Shown in pieces: positions 41,214 to 50,476 of a stretch of DNA of 64,000 bases. The notes below the pieces were generated by a model that had not been told where the DNA came from, made no database searches, and worked only from the letters and a program-made list of their open reading frames with translations. A program made the translations under genes and the position numbers. Position 1 is the stretch's first letter, and the number at the start of each line of letters is the position of its first letter. The DNA is from Candidatus Cloacimonadota bacterium (GTDB lineage: Bacteria > Muiribacteriota > UBA6191), in assembly GCA_002402105.1 (NCBI GenBank), contig NVVD01000001.1:253256-317255 (forward strand), written 5' to 3'.

Positions 41214-41848
41214 TGTTAAAGTCTAATAAAAGAGCTTTCACTATGCTAGAGCTAGCAGTTGTAATGGCAATTATGGTTGTGATTGTTGGTGCTGGTTTTA
41301 TGAAGTATAGAAACGATGGTCTTCGTACAAGAAGACAAGCATCTAAAGTTGATAAACAACAAGCGATTAGAAGATTTTTAATGTGGTTTAGAAACGATAT
41401 GCTTTCACTTGATATAATTAATGACTTAAGAACTAGAAACTCTGGAGATCCTGATATAGACCAACAATTAATAAGGCTAAAGTTTGATCATTTTGTTGGA
41501 GAGTTTGAAAAAAGAAATATTTCTTATTTTTTTGATCCGTTAAAGCGAGAAATGATCAGAGAAGTAACAAATCCTGCAACTCCAGGTGAACGACCTATGG
41601 TTCAACGTATTAAAAACATTAGCAGCATCCAAATGATACCAATTGATTTTAATAAGCAAAAAATAAGAAACCCATTAGATTTAATAAATCTCTACTTTTT
41701 TGATGTTCGGATTGTTTTTTCAGAAGTAAATAATAAAAATCAGGCATTTAATTTTCATCAATATAAATTAAAAATTTATCCACGTTTAAAATCATCTTAC
41801 AATAAATCAAATTTTAATCGTTTTAATTTAAGCGGTAGATTTCAGTAG
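41213..41848 (+). CDS. Type IV prepilin-like protein (pseudopilin)
   Basis: 211 residues. M-L-K-S-N-K-R-A-F-T-M-L-E-L-A-V-V-M-A gives a basic leader, cleavage after Ala before Phe and Glu at position 5, then the hydrophobic helix. The soluble domain contains a disordered-looking middle and D-V-R-I-V-F-S-like strands near the end. The start overlaps the preceding stop by one base, so both pseudopilins are translationally coupled. Which filament system they serve is unknown. Confidence 0.88.
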   Translation: MLKSNKRAFTMLELAVVMAIMVVIVGAGFMKYRNDGLRTRRQASKVDKQQAIRRFLMWFRNDMLSLDIINDLRTRNSGDPDIDQQLIRLKFDHFVGEFEKRNISYFFDPLKREMIREVTNPATPGERPMVQRIKNISSIQMIPIDFNKQKIRNPLDLINLYFFDVRIVFSEVNNKNQAFNFHQYKLKIYPRLKSSYNKSNFNRFNLSGRFQ

Positions 41849-41913
41849 AGTAGACCTAAATTTATAACACTAAAAGTTATTCCAATCCAATCAATTAATT
41901 TAGAGGTAAAACC

Positions 41914-44526
41914 ATGAAAAGTAATGAAATTAGAGAAGCATTTTTGAAATTTTTTGAAGAAAAAAATCATAAGCGTGTTGCGAGTTCTTCACTTGTTCCT
42001 CATGATGACCCAACATTATTGTTTGTAAATGCTGGAATGGTGCCTTTTAAAGATGTTTTTATTGGTAATGTAAAGCGTGACTATATCAAAGCAACTAGCT
42101 CACAAAGATGTGTAAGAGCTGGTGGAAAGCATAATGACTTAGAAGCTGTTGGTTATACTAAGCGTCATCATACTATGTTTGAAATGCTAGGTAACTTTAG
42201 TTTTGGTGATTATTTTAAAAAAGAGGCTATTGCTTGGTCATGGGAATTTATAACTCAAGTATTAAAACTTGATGTAAGTAAATTATATGTTTCTGTTTAT
42301 AAAGATGATAATGAAGCTTTTAACCTTTGGATAGAGCAAGGCATTGAGAAAGAAAGAATTTATCGCTTTGGTGATAAAGATAACTTTTGGTCAATGGGTG
42401 CTACTGGTCCTTGTGGTCCTTGTTCTGAAATTTTTTATGACTTGGGGCCAGAAGCTGGCACTAGTGATGAAGATATTATGGGTGGAGAGGGAGATCGTTT
42501 TTTAGAGTTTTGGAATCTTGTTTTTATGCAATATGAAACAAAAGCAAATGGTACTCGAAGTGACCTTCCAAACCCTTGCATTGATACAGGAATGGGCCTT
42601 GAAAGAATGGCAGCGATCATGCAAAACAAGGTATCAAACTATGATACAGATGTTTTTATTCCATTACTTGAATTAATAGAAAAAAGAGCTTCAAAAGAAA
42701 CTAGTGATTTATCAAAAGATCAACAAAGAGTAGCGAGACAGGTTATTGCTGATCATGCTCGTACAGCTTGTACTTTAATTGCGGATGGTATTTTACCTTC
42801 AAATTTAGGTAGAGGATATGTGCTTAGAAGAATCTTAAGAAGAGCGATACGTTATAGTTATCAACTAGGAATTAAAGAGCCCTTTATTTGTACTTTATCT
42901 AAAAGAGTTATTGATGATTTAGGTGAAGCTCATCCAATTTTTTCAGGTAAAGAAGATTTTATTTTTGAAAATATTCAACTAGAAGAAAAAGCTTTCTTAA
43001 AGACAGTTTCAAAGGGACTGACTTTATTAAATATAGAAATTGAAAAAGTTAAAAAAGAAAATAAATCGGAAATAGACGCTGAAATTGTTTTTAAATTAGG
43101 TGATACTTTTGGTTTCCCTCGTGACTTAACTGAAGTTATTTTAAACGATAAAGGTTTAAGTTATTGTTCAAAAAACTATGAAAAACTAATGGAAGAACAA
43201 AGAAACAAAGCAAGAGGAGCTCAAAAATTTGATCATGATGCTAAATGGGAGTTTATTGATTATAGCAAAGGAAGCGGAGATGTTTTTATAGGATACTTAA
43301 AAACAGAAACTGTAACTAAAGTTTTAAGAGCTGGTATTTCTGATGAAGGTGATAGAGTAAAATTAGTATTAGAAGAAACCCCATTTTATGCAGAGTCAGG
43401 TGGCCAAGTTGGAGATAGTGGGACAATCACTAATTCTAATATGAAATTAAACGTATATGATACAAAAAAAGAAGAGGGTCAAATAGTTCATTATTGTGAG
43501 TTGATTGAAGGTAATTTTAGTTTTGAAAATGAAGTAAGTATTAAAATTAATGAAGAGAAACGTTTTTACATAAGAAAAAATCATACATCAGTCCACCTTT
43601 TACAAGCAGAACTTAAAAAAATGTTTGGAGAAAGTGTTCAGCAATCGGGTTCTTATGTTGACCATGAAAGATTTCGTTTTGACTTTACATTAAATAAAGG
43701 TTTGACTCTTGATGAGATTCAAACAATTGAAAAAAATCTGTTTTTACAAATTAATAAAAATGAAAAAGTTATTGTACACGAAAAATCTTTAGAAGATGCC
43801 AAAGAAATGGGTGCTATTTGTCCTTTTGGTGAAAAATATGGCGATGTAGTGAGGGTGATTGATATTCCTAATCTTTCTATGGAATTTTGTGGAGGGACCC
43901 ACGTAGAAGAGATTTCAGAAATAGGGATGATTAAAATTATTTCAGAAGGTTCTGTGGCTTCTGGTATTAGAAGAATCGAGGGAATTTGCTCAAAAGGTGC
44001 ATTTTCAATGTTTTTGAATCAAGATGAATCTTTAAGTAAAATTTCAAGAATCCTAAAACAAAAAAATAATTTACCTAATTTAGTGAGTGATTTACAAAAT
44101 AATTTAAAAAATAAAGATAAAGAGATTTCAAAACTAAAAGAATCTATGAATGCTTCAAAATTAAATCAAATAGATGAAAAGTTACAACAAATAGGTGACT
44201 TATGTTTTTTAACAGCCTGCTTTGAAGGAATTGATTCAAAAGGATTTAGAAAGTTGTCAGATCAAGCAATTCAAAAAATAGGATCAGGAGCTTTAGTTTT
44301 GTTTAATCAAGAAGGCGAAAAAGTTAGTTTAATTTGTAAAGTTTCAGATGATTGGGTTAAAAAAGGTATCCATGCTGGCAAATTAGTAGGAAGCTTAGCT
44401 AAGATTGTTGGAGGTCGTGGTGGGGGAAGGCCTAACATGGCACAAGCTGGTGGTTCTATGCCTGAGAAAATACCTGAGGCTGTTTTACAAGTAGAAAAAT
44501 TATTAAGTGAAATGATTACAAAGTGA
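41914..44526 (+). CDS. alaS: Alanyl-tRNA synthetase
   Basis: 870 residues. It attaches alanine to tRNA-Ala. N-terminal class II catalytic core (F-F-x-x-K-x-H at the start, T-M-F-E-M-L-G-N-F-S-F-G-D-Y-F-K), tRNA-recognition middle, editing domain with H-T-S-V-H (His557) and C-G-G-T-H (Cys659 to His663), and the C-terminal C-Ala domain with G-G-R-G-G-G-R-P-N-M-A-Q-A-G-G. All key residues are present, so mischarged Ser/Gly can be edited. It overlaps ruvX by 4 bp. Confidence 0.97.
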   Translation: MKSNEIREAFLKFFEEKNHKRVASSSLVPHDDPTLLFVNAGMVPFKDVFIGNVKRDYIKATSSQRCVRAGGKHNDLEAVGYTKRHHTMFEMLGNFSFGDYFKKEAIAWSWEFITQVLKLDVSKLYVSVYKDDNEAFNLWIEQGIEKERIYRFGDKDNFWSMGATGPCGPCSEIFYDLGPEAGTSDEDIMGGEGDRFLEFWNLVFMQYETKANGTRSDLPNPCIDTGMGLERMAAIMQNKVSNYDTDVFIPLLELIEKRASKETSDLSKDQQRVARQVIADHARTACTLIADGILPSNLGRGYVLRRILRRAIRYSYQLGIKEPFICTLSKRVIDDLGEAHPIFSGKEDFIFENIQLEEKAFLKTVSKGLTLLNIEIEKVKKENKSEIDAEIVFKLGDTFGFPRDLTEVILNDKGLSYCSKNYEKLMEEQRNKARGAQKFDHDAKWEFIDYSKGSGDVFIGYLKTETVTKVLRAGISDEGDRVKLVLEETPFYAESGGQVGDSGTITNSNMKLNVYDTKKEEGQIVHYCELIEGNFSFENEVSIKINEEKRFYIRKNHTSVHLLQAELKKMFGESVQQSGSYVDHERFRFDFTLNKGLTLDEIQTIEKNLFLQINKNEKVIVHEKSLEDAKEMGAICPFGEKYGDVVRVIDIPNLSMEFCGGTHVEEISEIGMIKIISEGSVASGIRRIEGICSKGAFSMFLNQDESLSKISRILKQKNNLPNLVSDLQNNLKNKDKEISKLKESMNASKLNQIDEKLQQIGDLCFLTACFEGIDSKGFRKLSDQAIQKIGSGALVLFNQEGEKVSLICKVSDDWVKKGIHAGKLVGSLAKIVGGRGGGRPNMAQAGGSMPEKIPEAVLQVEKLLSEMITK

Positions 44527-44939
44527 GCTTAATTGGTATTGATTTTGGTTTAGCTAGATGTGGAATAGCCGTTTCTGATGAAAAGATGAGCTATTCTACT
44601 CCTGTTGAAACTATAGAAACCCAAGAGTTGATAGAGTATTTAATTACTCTTAGATTACAAGAGCCATACTTAAAAACGATTATTTTAGGCTATCCTTTGT
44701 CTTTAAACGGAAGAAAAAATGAAATGACTGCTTATGTAGATGATTTCAAAAAAAAGCTGATTTTTGAAAAATTTGAAGTTATTTTAATGGATGAAAGGCA
44801 CTCAACAAATAGGGCTTTTGCCCAAATGAGGCAATTAGGGATTAATTCAAAAAAAGGAAAAAAGTTTAAAGATGAACTTGCTGCAAGCTTAATTCTTCAA
44901 GATTATATAGATTTTAAACTAAAAAACCGAAAAGAATAA
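44523..44939 (+). CDS. ruvX: Putative pre-16S rRNA nuclease / Holliday junction resolvase-like protein
   Basis: 138 residues with the YqgF RNase H-like fold: I-G-I-D-F-G-L-A-R-C-G-I-A-V-S near the N terminus, I-L-G-Y-P-L-S-L-N-G, the D-E-R-H-S-T motif and a C-terminal D-E-x-A-A-x-x-I-L-Q-D-Y (acidic catalytic residues). Family members mature 16S rRNA. A GTG start overlaps the alaS stop (GTGA). The position behind alaS is common for this gene. Confidence 0.95.
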   Translation: MSLIGIDFGLARCGIAVSDEKMSYSTPVETIETQELIEYLITLRLQEPYLKTIILGYPLSLNGRKNEMTAYVDDFKKKLIFEKFEVILMDERHSTNRAFAQMRQLGINSKKGKKFKDELAASLILQDYIDFKLKNRKE

Positions 44940-45185
44940 AGAAGTTTAAGTTTTGTGGTTTAAATAAAAATATTTAGAAACAAAATTTAAAAAATTAATG
45001 AGTTCGTATGCATTTCAAACTTTTCTTGTTACAATGGTGCGCAATTTATTAATGATGTATTTTGCAGGTAGAAATTAATACTACAATTAACATAAATTTA
45101 ATATTTATGTAAAAATTGTACAAATGATTGAAACCTTTTTAACACTAAACACGTAGTTGATTATAGACTCAAAGGATAAAGCAGG

Positions 45186-45770
45186 TTGGAACAAGACGAT
45201 TATAAAATTATCCAACAAATTCTTCGGGGAGACAAAGAAGCTTTCGCTATATTAGTCGAACGATACAAGAAGCAAGTTTTTAACGTTGCTTATCGTATGA
45301 CAAATGATGTAGAAGTTTCAATGGATATCTCTCAAGAGGCGTTTGTTAAGATATACCGCAATTTAGAGCAGTATAATCCGCAGTATAAATTTTCGTCTTG
45401 GCTATTAAAATCTGTAAATAATTTGTGTGTTGACTTTTTTAGAACTAGAAAAGACACAACCACATCGTTAGATGTGATTATGGATTCTGGTGCTGAAGGT
45501 TTCGTAACAGGGCGTAACTCTGTTCCGTCTTCTGCTGAAGAAGTTGAAAACGCTGAGTCTAGGAGAGAGTTGAGAAGCTTACTAAAAGATGCTATTGCTC
45601 AATTACCTCTTGATTATAAATCTGTTGTTGTACTAAGGCACTTACAGAACCTCTCTTATAAAGAGATTTCTAGTATATTAAACTTGCCAATGGGTACAAT
45701 AAAGGCGCGAATCTTTCGAGCAAGAAAAATGTTAAAAACATATCTTGAGAAAAAAGTGAGTGACCTTTAA
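45186..45770 (+). CDS. ECF-type RNA polymerase sigma factor
   Basis: 194 residues with region 2 (F-A-I-L-V-E-R-Y-K-K-Q-V-F through D-I-S-Q-E-A-F-V-K-I-Y and S-S-W-L-L-K) and region 4 (L-P-L-D-Y-K-S-V-V-V-L-R-H, L-S-Y-K-E-I-S-S-I-L, G-T-I-K-A-R-I-F-R-A-R). There is no region 3, as in the extracytoplasmic-function class. It starts at TTG with AAAGGA upstream. Its gene overlaps the frame of the downstream zinc-finger/FecR protein, which is expected to control it. Confidence 0.94.
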   Translation: MEQDDYKIIQQILRGDKEAFAILVERYKKQVFNVAYRMTNDVEVSMDISQEAFVKIYRNLEQYNPQYKFSSWLLKSVNNLCVDFFRTRKDTTTSLDVIMDSGAEGFVTGRNSVPSSAEEVENAESRRELRSLLKDAIAQLPLDYKSVVVLRHLQNLSYKEISSILNLPMGTIKARIFRARKMLKTYLEKKVSDL

Positions 45771-45786
45771 TACGGGGAGCTATGTG

Positions 45787-47004
45787 ATGAATTGTGAAAA
45801 ATTTGAAAAATTATTAAATGATGAAATAGATAATATTCTTTCTATAGATGCAAAATCTGAGATTGAGACTCATTCTAAAGATTGTAGGTCTTGTGCAAAT
45901 ACACAAGACTGGTATTCTCGAATAAAAACTATCCTATCAAATGATGAAAGTATAGATGTGCCAGCTGGTTTTACTAGTTCGGTAATGTCTCAAATAAATA
46001 CTCTACCTGCTTATTCAGCACCAAAAGAGTTGACTCCATTATACATAAAGATAGGTTTTGCAATAGCTGCAAGTGCTGCAAGTCTAGCTTTTATAATGAG
46101 CTCTTCTGATGTAACAAGTACATCTTTGCTACGGCCACAAATGGAAATAGCATCAACCCAAATGACAAATAAAGCTACAATGCAAATTGCAAAGGCAGAT
46201 ATTAGTTTGATTGGTGTTAATGGTGAAGTTCAGATATTTAAAGAAGATTCTTTGATGTGGCAAAATGTTTCAGAAGATATTCCATTAAATTTTTCAGATA
46301 AAATTAGAACTCTAGCAGACTCTACAGTTCATCTAAAATATTCAGATGGCACAGAGCTTAAATTAAAAGAAAACTCTCAGGTTCAGGTTATGGACCATGG
46401 TATTAGAGTTTTTCATGGTAACTCATGGATAAAAGTAGTTAAAAAAGGTAGGCATTTTGAAGCTAGAACTCCAAACTTAGTTGCTTCTGTAAGAGGTACT
46501 ATTTATGACGTCTCTGTTAACTACAGGCAAGAGCCATATGCTGAATTTTTACAAAGAGTAGCTCAAAAAAACTTATTTAGTGGTATATCACCAGAAATAT
46601 ATTTTAGAGAATTTTCAATTGAGGCTTTATCAGAACTTGGTGAAACAACTTTTGCAAATGTAGTGGAATCATCAGTAAATGTTTATGAGTCAAAAGTATG
46701 GGTTGGTTCAATTGATGATGCACAAAATGGACAAATTGTTAGTGAAGGTCATAATTTAGTTGCTAATGCATCTATCGAAGATTTTAAGTCTCTTAAACAA
46801 AACGATGTTTTCGCAAATGATTATAACTCTTGGCAGATGGCTACTCCAGATTTTATTAGTACTAAAGCAATAGTGAAAACTGTTGATAAAGTAATAAAAG
46901 TGACACCAATAGTTGAAAATACTCCTAATGTAACAAATATTGAAATAGAAAATAAAGATGAGGTAAATCCTCTTGAAAGCTTTAATAACTTAAATAAAGA
47001 TTAA
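45787..47004 (+). CDS. Anti-sigma factor with zinc finger, one TM helix and a FecR domain
   Basis: About 405 residues from ATG 45787 (GGGAG upstream). N-terminal zf-HC2-like module (N-C-E-K-F, T-H-S-K-D-C-R-S-C) binds the sigma factor in the cytoplasm. One transmembrane helix follows at about residues 80-105 (I-G-F-A-I-A-A-S-A-A-S-L-A-F). The periplasmic part has a FecR domain (V-Q-I-F-K-E-D, L-K-Y-S-D-G-T-E-L-K-L-K, A-R-T-P-N-L-V-A-S-V-R-G-T). This joins anti-sigma and FecR sensor in one chain, so envelope signals could release the ECF factor. Its inducing signal is unknown. A strong terminator follows. Confidence 0.9.
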   Translation: MNCEKFEKLLNDEIDNILSIDAKSEIETHSKDCRSCANTQDWYSRIKTILSNDESIDVPAGFTSSVMSQINTLPAYSAPKELTPLYIKIGFAIAASAASLAFIMSSSDVTSTSLLRPQMEIASTQMTNKATMQIAKADISLIGVNGEVQIFKEDSLMWQNVSEDIPLNFSDKIRTLADSTVHLKYSDGTELKLKENSQVQVMDHGIRVFHGNSWIKVVKKGRHFEARTPNLVASVRGTIYDVSVNYRQEPYAEFLQRVAQKNLFSGISPEIYFREFSIEALSELGETTFANVVESSVNVYESKVWVGSIDDAQNGQIVSEGHNLVANASIEDFKSLKQNDVFANDYNSWQMATPDFISTKAIVKTVDKVIKVTPIVENTPNVTNIEIENKDEVNPLESFNNLNKD

Positions 47005-47022
47005 ATATTTATTGCTTAATAG

Positions 47023-47065
47023 AAAAATCCCCAAAAGAAAAATTATTCTTTTTGGGGATTTTTTT
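47023..47065 (+). terminator. Strong rho-independent terminator
   Basis: A stem built on ATCCCCAAAAGAA / TTCTTTTTGGGGAT (one extra T) with an A-tract before and a T run after. It ends the sigma/anti-sigma operon. Confidence 0.93.
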
Positions 47066-47184
47066 ATATAGAGTAAATTTTATAGATAGATGGGTTGCTC
47101 CGTTTTGGATTAGAGGTTTTTTTTTAGTACTAATTAATTGATAGTGAATTTATTAGTATTAAAAACTACTTTAAGGAGAGATCA

Positions 47185-48330
47185 ATGTTTTATCATAAGC
47201 TAGGAAAACTTCCAAGAAAGCGCCATGTTGTTTTTAAAGAAAAAGATCAATTAATTTATGAGAAACTAATGGGACAAGAAGGTTTTTCAGGGGTTTCTTC
47301 TTTATTATACAAAAAAAAAATTCCTTGCTCTACAGTTGATATTTCCCCTATATTAGATAAAACTCTTTCATCTAATATAGAAAATAGGCACTTAAACAAT
47401 AAACATTATAAAACACAAAAATTAGATATAGATTTAGATATTTTTTCTGCAAGGATACCATTGCTTAAAAATGCAGAAATAGAGATTTCAGTTAGTACTT
47501 TTTTATATGATGGACTATTTGTAAATAGCTCTCATCATGAAGTTTATTTTATTGAAGAGGGAGAAGGTAGTTTAAACTCTGAATTTGGGGTTTTACCTAT
47601 TAAAACTGGTGATTATGTAGTAATCGCTAAAGGCTTATATTATCAATGGAATATTAAAACAAAAGTAAAATATCTATTGATACAATCAAAACAGCCTATT
47701 AAATTTCCTAAAAGATATTTAAATTCAATGGGCCAATTTCTAGAGGATTCTCCAATTTGTGAGAGAGATATAAAAGTTCCTACTCATTTATCATCAATAC
47801 TTGATGATAATGAGCATAAAATACTAGGTAGAAGAGATGATGAGTACTTTGAAGTTACCTTAGATCATCATCCATTTGATACAGTAGGATGGGATGGTTA
47901 CTTATATCCATACTCAATTAGTATCCATGATTTTGAGCCTTTGGTTGGGCGGTTACATATGCCACCTCCTATACATCAGATATTTGAGTCTACTCACTTT
48001 GTAATTTGTAATTTTGTACCAAGATTATATGATTTTCATCCAGAGGCTATTCCTGCTCCTTATTATCATCATAATATAGATAGTGATGAGGTATTATATT
48101 ATGTTAAGGGTAACTTTATGAGTCGCTCAGGTATTGAACAAGGTAGTATAACGCTACACCCAGCAGGTTTGGTGCATGGGCCACAACCTGGTAAAGTAGA
48201 AGAAAGTATTGGTAAAAAGGATACAAATGAGTTAGCTGTAATGATTGATACGTTTCAGCCTTTATATTCATCAAAAAAAGCAGAAAATATTGCTGTTAAA
48301 GATTATCATAAATCTTGGCTGAAAAAATAA
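47185..48330 (+). CDS. hmgA: Homogentisate 1,2-dioxygenase
   Basis: 381 residues, the shorter form of the family. It opens the aromatic ring of homogentisate to maleylacetoacetate, using Fe(II) and O2. The N-terminal M-F-Y-H-K-L-G-K-L-P-R-K-R-H, the metal ligands H296 and E302 (H-H-N-I-D-S-D-E) and the downstream H331 (L-V-H-G-P-Q-P-G) match the known His-Glu-His triad. It is first of four tyrosine/phenylalanine catabolic genes. SD AAGGAGAG precedes the ATG. Confidence 0.95.
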   Translation: MFYHKLGKLPRKRHVVFKEKDQLIYEKLMGQEGFSGVSSLLYKKKIPCSTVDISPILDKTLSSNIENRHLNNKHYKTQKLDIDLDIFSARIPLLKNAEIEISVSTFLYDGLFVNSSHHEVYFIEEGEGSLNSEFGVLPIKTGDYVVIAKGLYYQWNIKTKVKYLLIQSKQPIKFPKRYLNSMGQFLEDSPICERDIKVPTHLSSILDDNEHKILGRRDDEYFEVTLDHHPFDTVGWDGYLYPYSISIHDFEPLVGRLHMPPPIHQIFESTHFVICNFVPRLYDFHPEAIPAPYYHHNIDSDEVLYYVKGNFMSRSGIEQGSITLHPAGLVHGPQPGKVEESIGKKDTNELAVMIDTFQPLYSSKKAENIAVKDYHKSWLKK

Positions 48331-48341
48331 ACGGAGTAAAA

Positions 48342-49448
48342 ATGAGAAATATACTAGGAATCAGAAATTACGATTATTTAGAATTTTATGTAGGGTCTGC
48401 TAAGGTTGTTGCATACTGGTTTGCAAGAGCACTTGGGATGCAAGTAACAGCTTATAAAGGGCCTGAAACATTACATAGAGATCGTTGTTCTTATTTAATT
48501 GAAAGCGAAAACTTAAAAATTGTAATTACTGGAGCATTAAAGCCTTCAACAAGTGAGATTTATTCTTTTTTAGGACTTCATGGTGATGGGGTAAAAAGAT
48601 GGTCAGTTGAGGTTGATGATGTTCAAAAAACTTTTGACTATGCTGTTTTACACGGGGCAGTACCAATCATCTTTCCAACAAAACTAGAGGACAAAAATGG
48701 TTATGTTGATCACAGTGCAATTAAATTATATGATGATACAGAGCTAGTTTTTATTAATAGAGATAACTTTAAGGGTATCTTTATGCCAGGATTTGAGAAA
48801 CCTGTTCAAAAGATAGAAATATCTAGTGAAGATACAGCTTTAAAAGGGATTGACCATATTGTTGGTAATGTACGTATAAATCAAATGGCCCAAACGGCTG
48901 ATTATTTTAATAATGCTCTTGATTTTGAAACATTTATTGATTTTGGCCCTGGTGATATTTCAACTAAATATTCAGCATTATTATCTAAAGTTGTTAGATC
49001 AAAAGATAATCTCATTAAAAATCCGATTAATGAGCCATTTAAAGGTATGTTTAAGTCTCAAATCGAAGAGTTTATTGAGCAATATCACGGAACTGGTGTA
49101 CAACATATAGCAATCGAAACTGATGATATTTTAAAGACGATTGCTTCATTGCGTAAAAATGGTGTTGAATTTTTAGAGATACCAGATACTTATTATGATT
49201 TAATGAGGGAGAAAAACCCTGATATTGTAGAAAATATAGATGACTTACAAAGACTTGGGATTTTAATGGACTTTGAAGGAGATGGGTATTTACTGCAATT
49301 GTTTACAAAACCTATTTTTGATAGACCTACTTTCTTTTTTGAATTTATACAAAGAAGAGGAAAAAGTGAAGGTTTTGGGCAAGGAAATTTTCAGGCTTTA
49401 TTTGAATCAATTGAGTTAGACCAAGAAAAACGTGGAAACTTGAAATAG
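48342..49448 (+). CDS. hppD: 4-Hydroxyphenylpyruvate dioxygenase
   Basis: 368 residues of the vicinal-oxygen-chelate fold. It converts 4-hydroxyphenylpyruvate to homogentisate with Fe(II) and O2. Iron ligands are His172 (G-I-D-H-I-V-G-N-V), His255 (G-V-Q-H-I-A) and Glu334 (F-F-F-E-F-I-Q-R-R-G). Family residues F-I-Q-R and the C-terminal G-F-G-Q-G-N-F-Q-A-L-F-E are intact. The ATG at 48342 with CGGAG is preferred over an in-frame start 27 bases earlier. Together with its neighbours it completes the route to fumarate and acetoacetate. Confidence 0.96.
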   Translation: MRNILGIRNYDYLEFYVGSAKVVAYWFARALGMQVTAYKGPETLHRDRCSYLIESENLKIVITGALKPSTSEIYSFLGLHGDGVKRWSVEVDDVQKTFDYAVLHGAVPIIFPTKLEDKNGYVDHSAIKLYDDTELVFINRDNFKGIFMPGFEKPVQKIEISSEDTALKGIDHIVGNVRINQMAQTADYFNNALDFETFIDFGPGDISTKYSALLSKVVRSKDNLIKNPINEPFKGMFKSQIEEFIEQYHGTGVQHIAIETDDILKTIASLRKNGVEFLEIPDTYYDLMREKNPDIVENIDDLQRLGILMDFEGDGYLLQLFTKPIFDRPTFFFEFIQRRGKSEGFGQGNFQALFESIELDQEKRGNLK

Positions 49449-49495
49449 TAATTTTTGTAAAATTAATTAAATAAAAAGAAATATTAGGATAAGAT

Positions 49496-50476
49496 ATGAA
49501 ATTAGGAAGCTTAAAAAGTGGTAGAGACGGTATATTAATCGTTGTAGATAAAAAATTAACAAAGGCTGTAAAAGTAGAAAGTATTGCAAAAACAATGCAA
49601 ATTGCTTTAGACTCTTGGGCTGAAATTTCTCCCAAATTAATTGAGATATATAATCAATTAAACTCAGGTTCAGTTACTGATGAGTTTTCGCTTGTGATTG
49701 AAAACTTAGCTGCTCCTTTACCTCGTGCATATCAATGGGCAGATGGATCTGCATATGTAAATCACGTAGAGCTAGTTAGAAAAGCAAGAGGTGCTACTAT
49801 TCCTGATAGCTTTTGGACAGACCCTCTAATGTATCAAGGTGGTTCAGATCATTTTATTGGTGCTAGAGATGATATTGAAGTTTTAGATGAAAGCTTTGGG
49901 ATTGATTTTGAATCAGAAGTAGCTATTGTAACTGATGATGTAAAAATGGGGGTTTCAGTAGATGATGCTAAATCTCATATTAAACTATTAATGATTTTAA
50001 ATGATGTAAGTTTACGTGGATTAATCCCAGCAGAGCTTGCAAAAAGTTTTGGTTTTTTTCAAAGTAAACCAGCTACAGCATTTTGTCCTGTTGCTGTAAC
50101 ACCCGATGAGCTAAAAGATGCTTGGGATGGTAAAAAAGTTAGTTTACCTCTAACAACTCATTATAATGGAGAATTATTTGGAGAGCCATTTTGTCATGTT
50201 GATATGACTTTTGATTTTCCACAGCTTTTGGCTCATGCTGCTAAAACTAGACATTTAGGTGCTGGTACTGTTATTGGTTCTGGTACAATCTCAAACTTAG
50301 ATAGATCAAGAGGGTCATCTTGTTTAGCTGAAAAAAGAATGCTAGAAAAAATTGAAACTGGTAACTTTGTTACTCCGTTTATGAAAAATGGAGAAACTGT
50401 AAAAATTGAAATGTTTGATAAAGCTGGAGAATCAATTTTTGGTTCTATCGATCATAAAGTAAGTATTGTAAAATAA
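49496..50476 (+). CDS. fahA: Fumarylacetoacetase (fumarylacetoacetate hydrolase family)
   Basis: 326 residues. It cleaves fumarylacetoacetate to fumarate and acetoacetate. Family signatures include P-R-A-Y-Q-W-A-D-G-S, a central D-F-E-S-E-V-A-I-V-T metal-binding strand (Asp/Glu), a catalytic-type His, D-V-S-L-R, and G-S-G-T-I-S-N-L near the C terminus. The family also contains other acylpyruvate hydrolases; position between hppD and maiA fixes the role with high probability. The next gene starts right after the stop. Confidence 0.92.
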   Translation: MKLGSLKSGRDGILIVVDKKLTKAVKVESIAKTMQIALDSWAEISPKLIEIYNQLNSGSVTDEFSLVIENLAAPLPRAYQWADGSAYVNHVELVRKARGATIPDSFWTDPLMYQGGSDHFIGARDDIEVLDESFGIDFESEVAIVTDDVKMGVSVDDAKSHIKLLMILNDVSLRGLIPAELAKSFGFFQSKPATAFCPVAVTPDELKDAWDGKKVSLPLTTHYNGELFGEPFCHVDMTFDFPQLLAHAAKTRHLGAGTVIGSGTISNLDRSRGSSCLAEKRMLEKIETGNFVTPFMKNGETVKIEMFDKAGESIFGSIDHKVSIVK

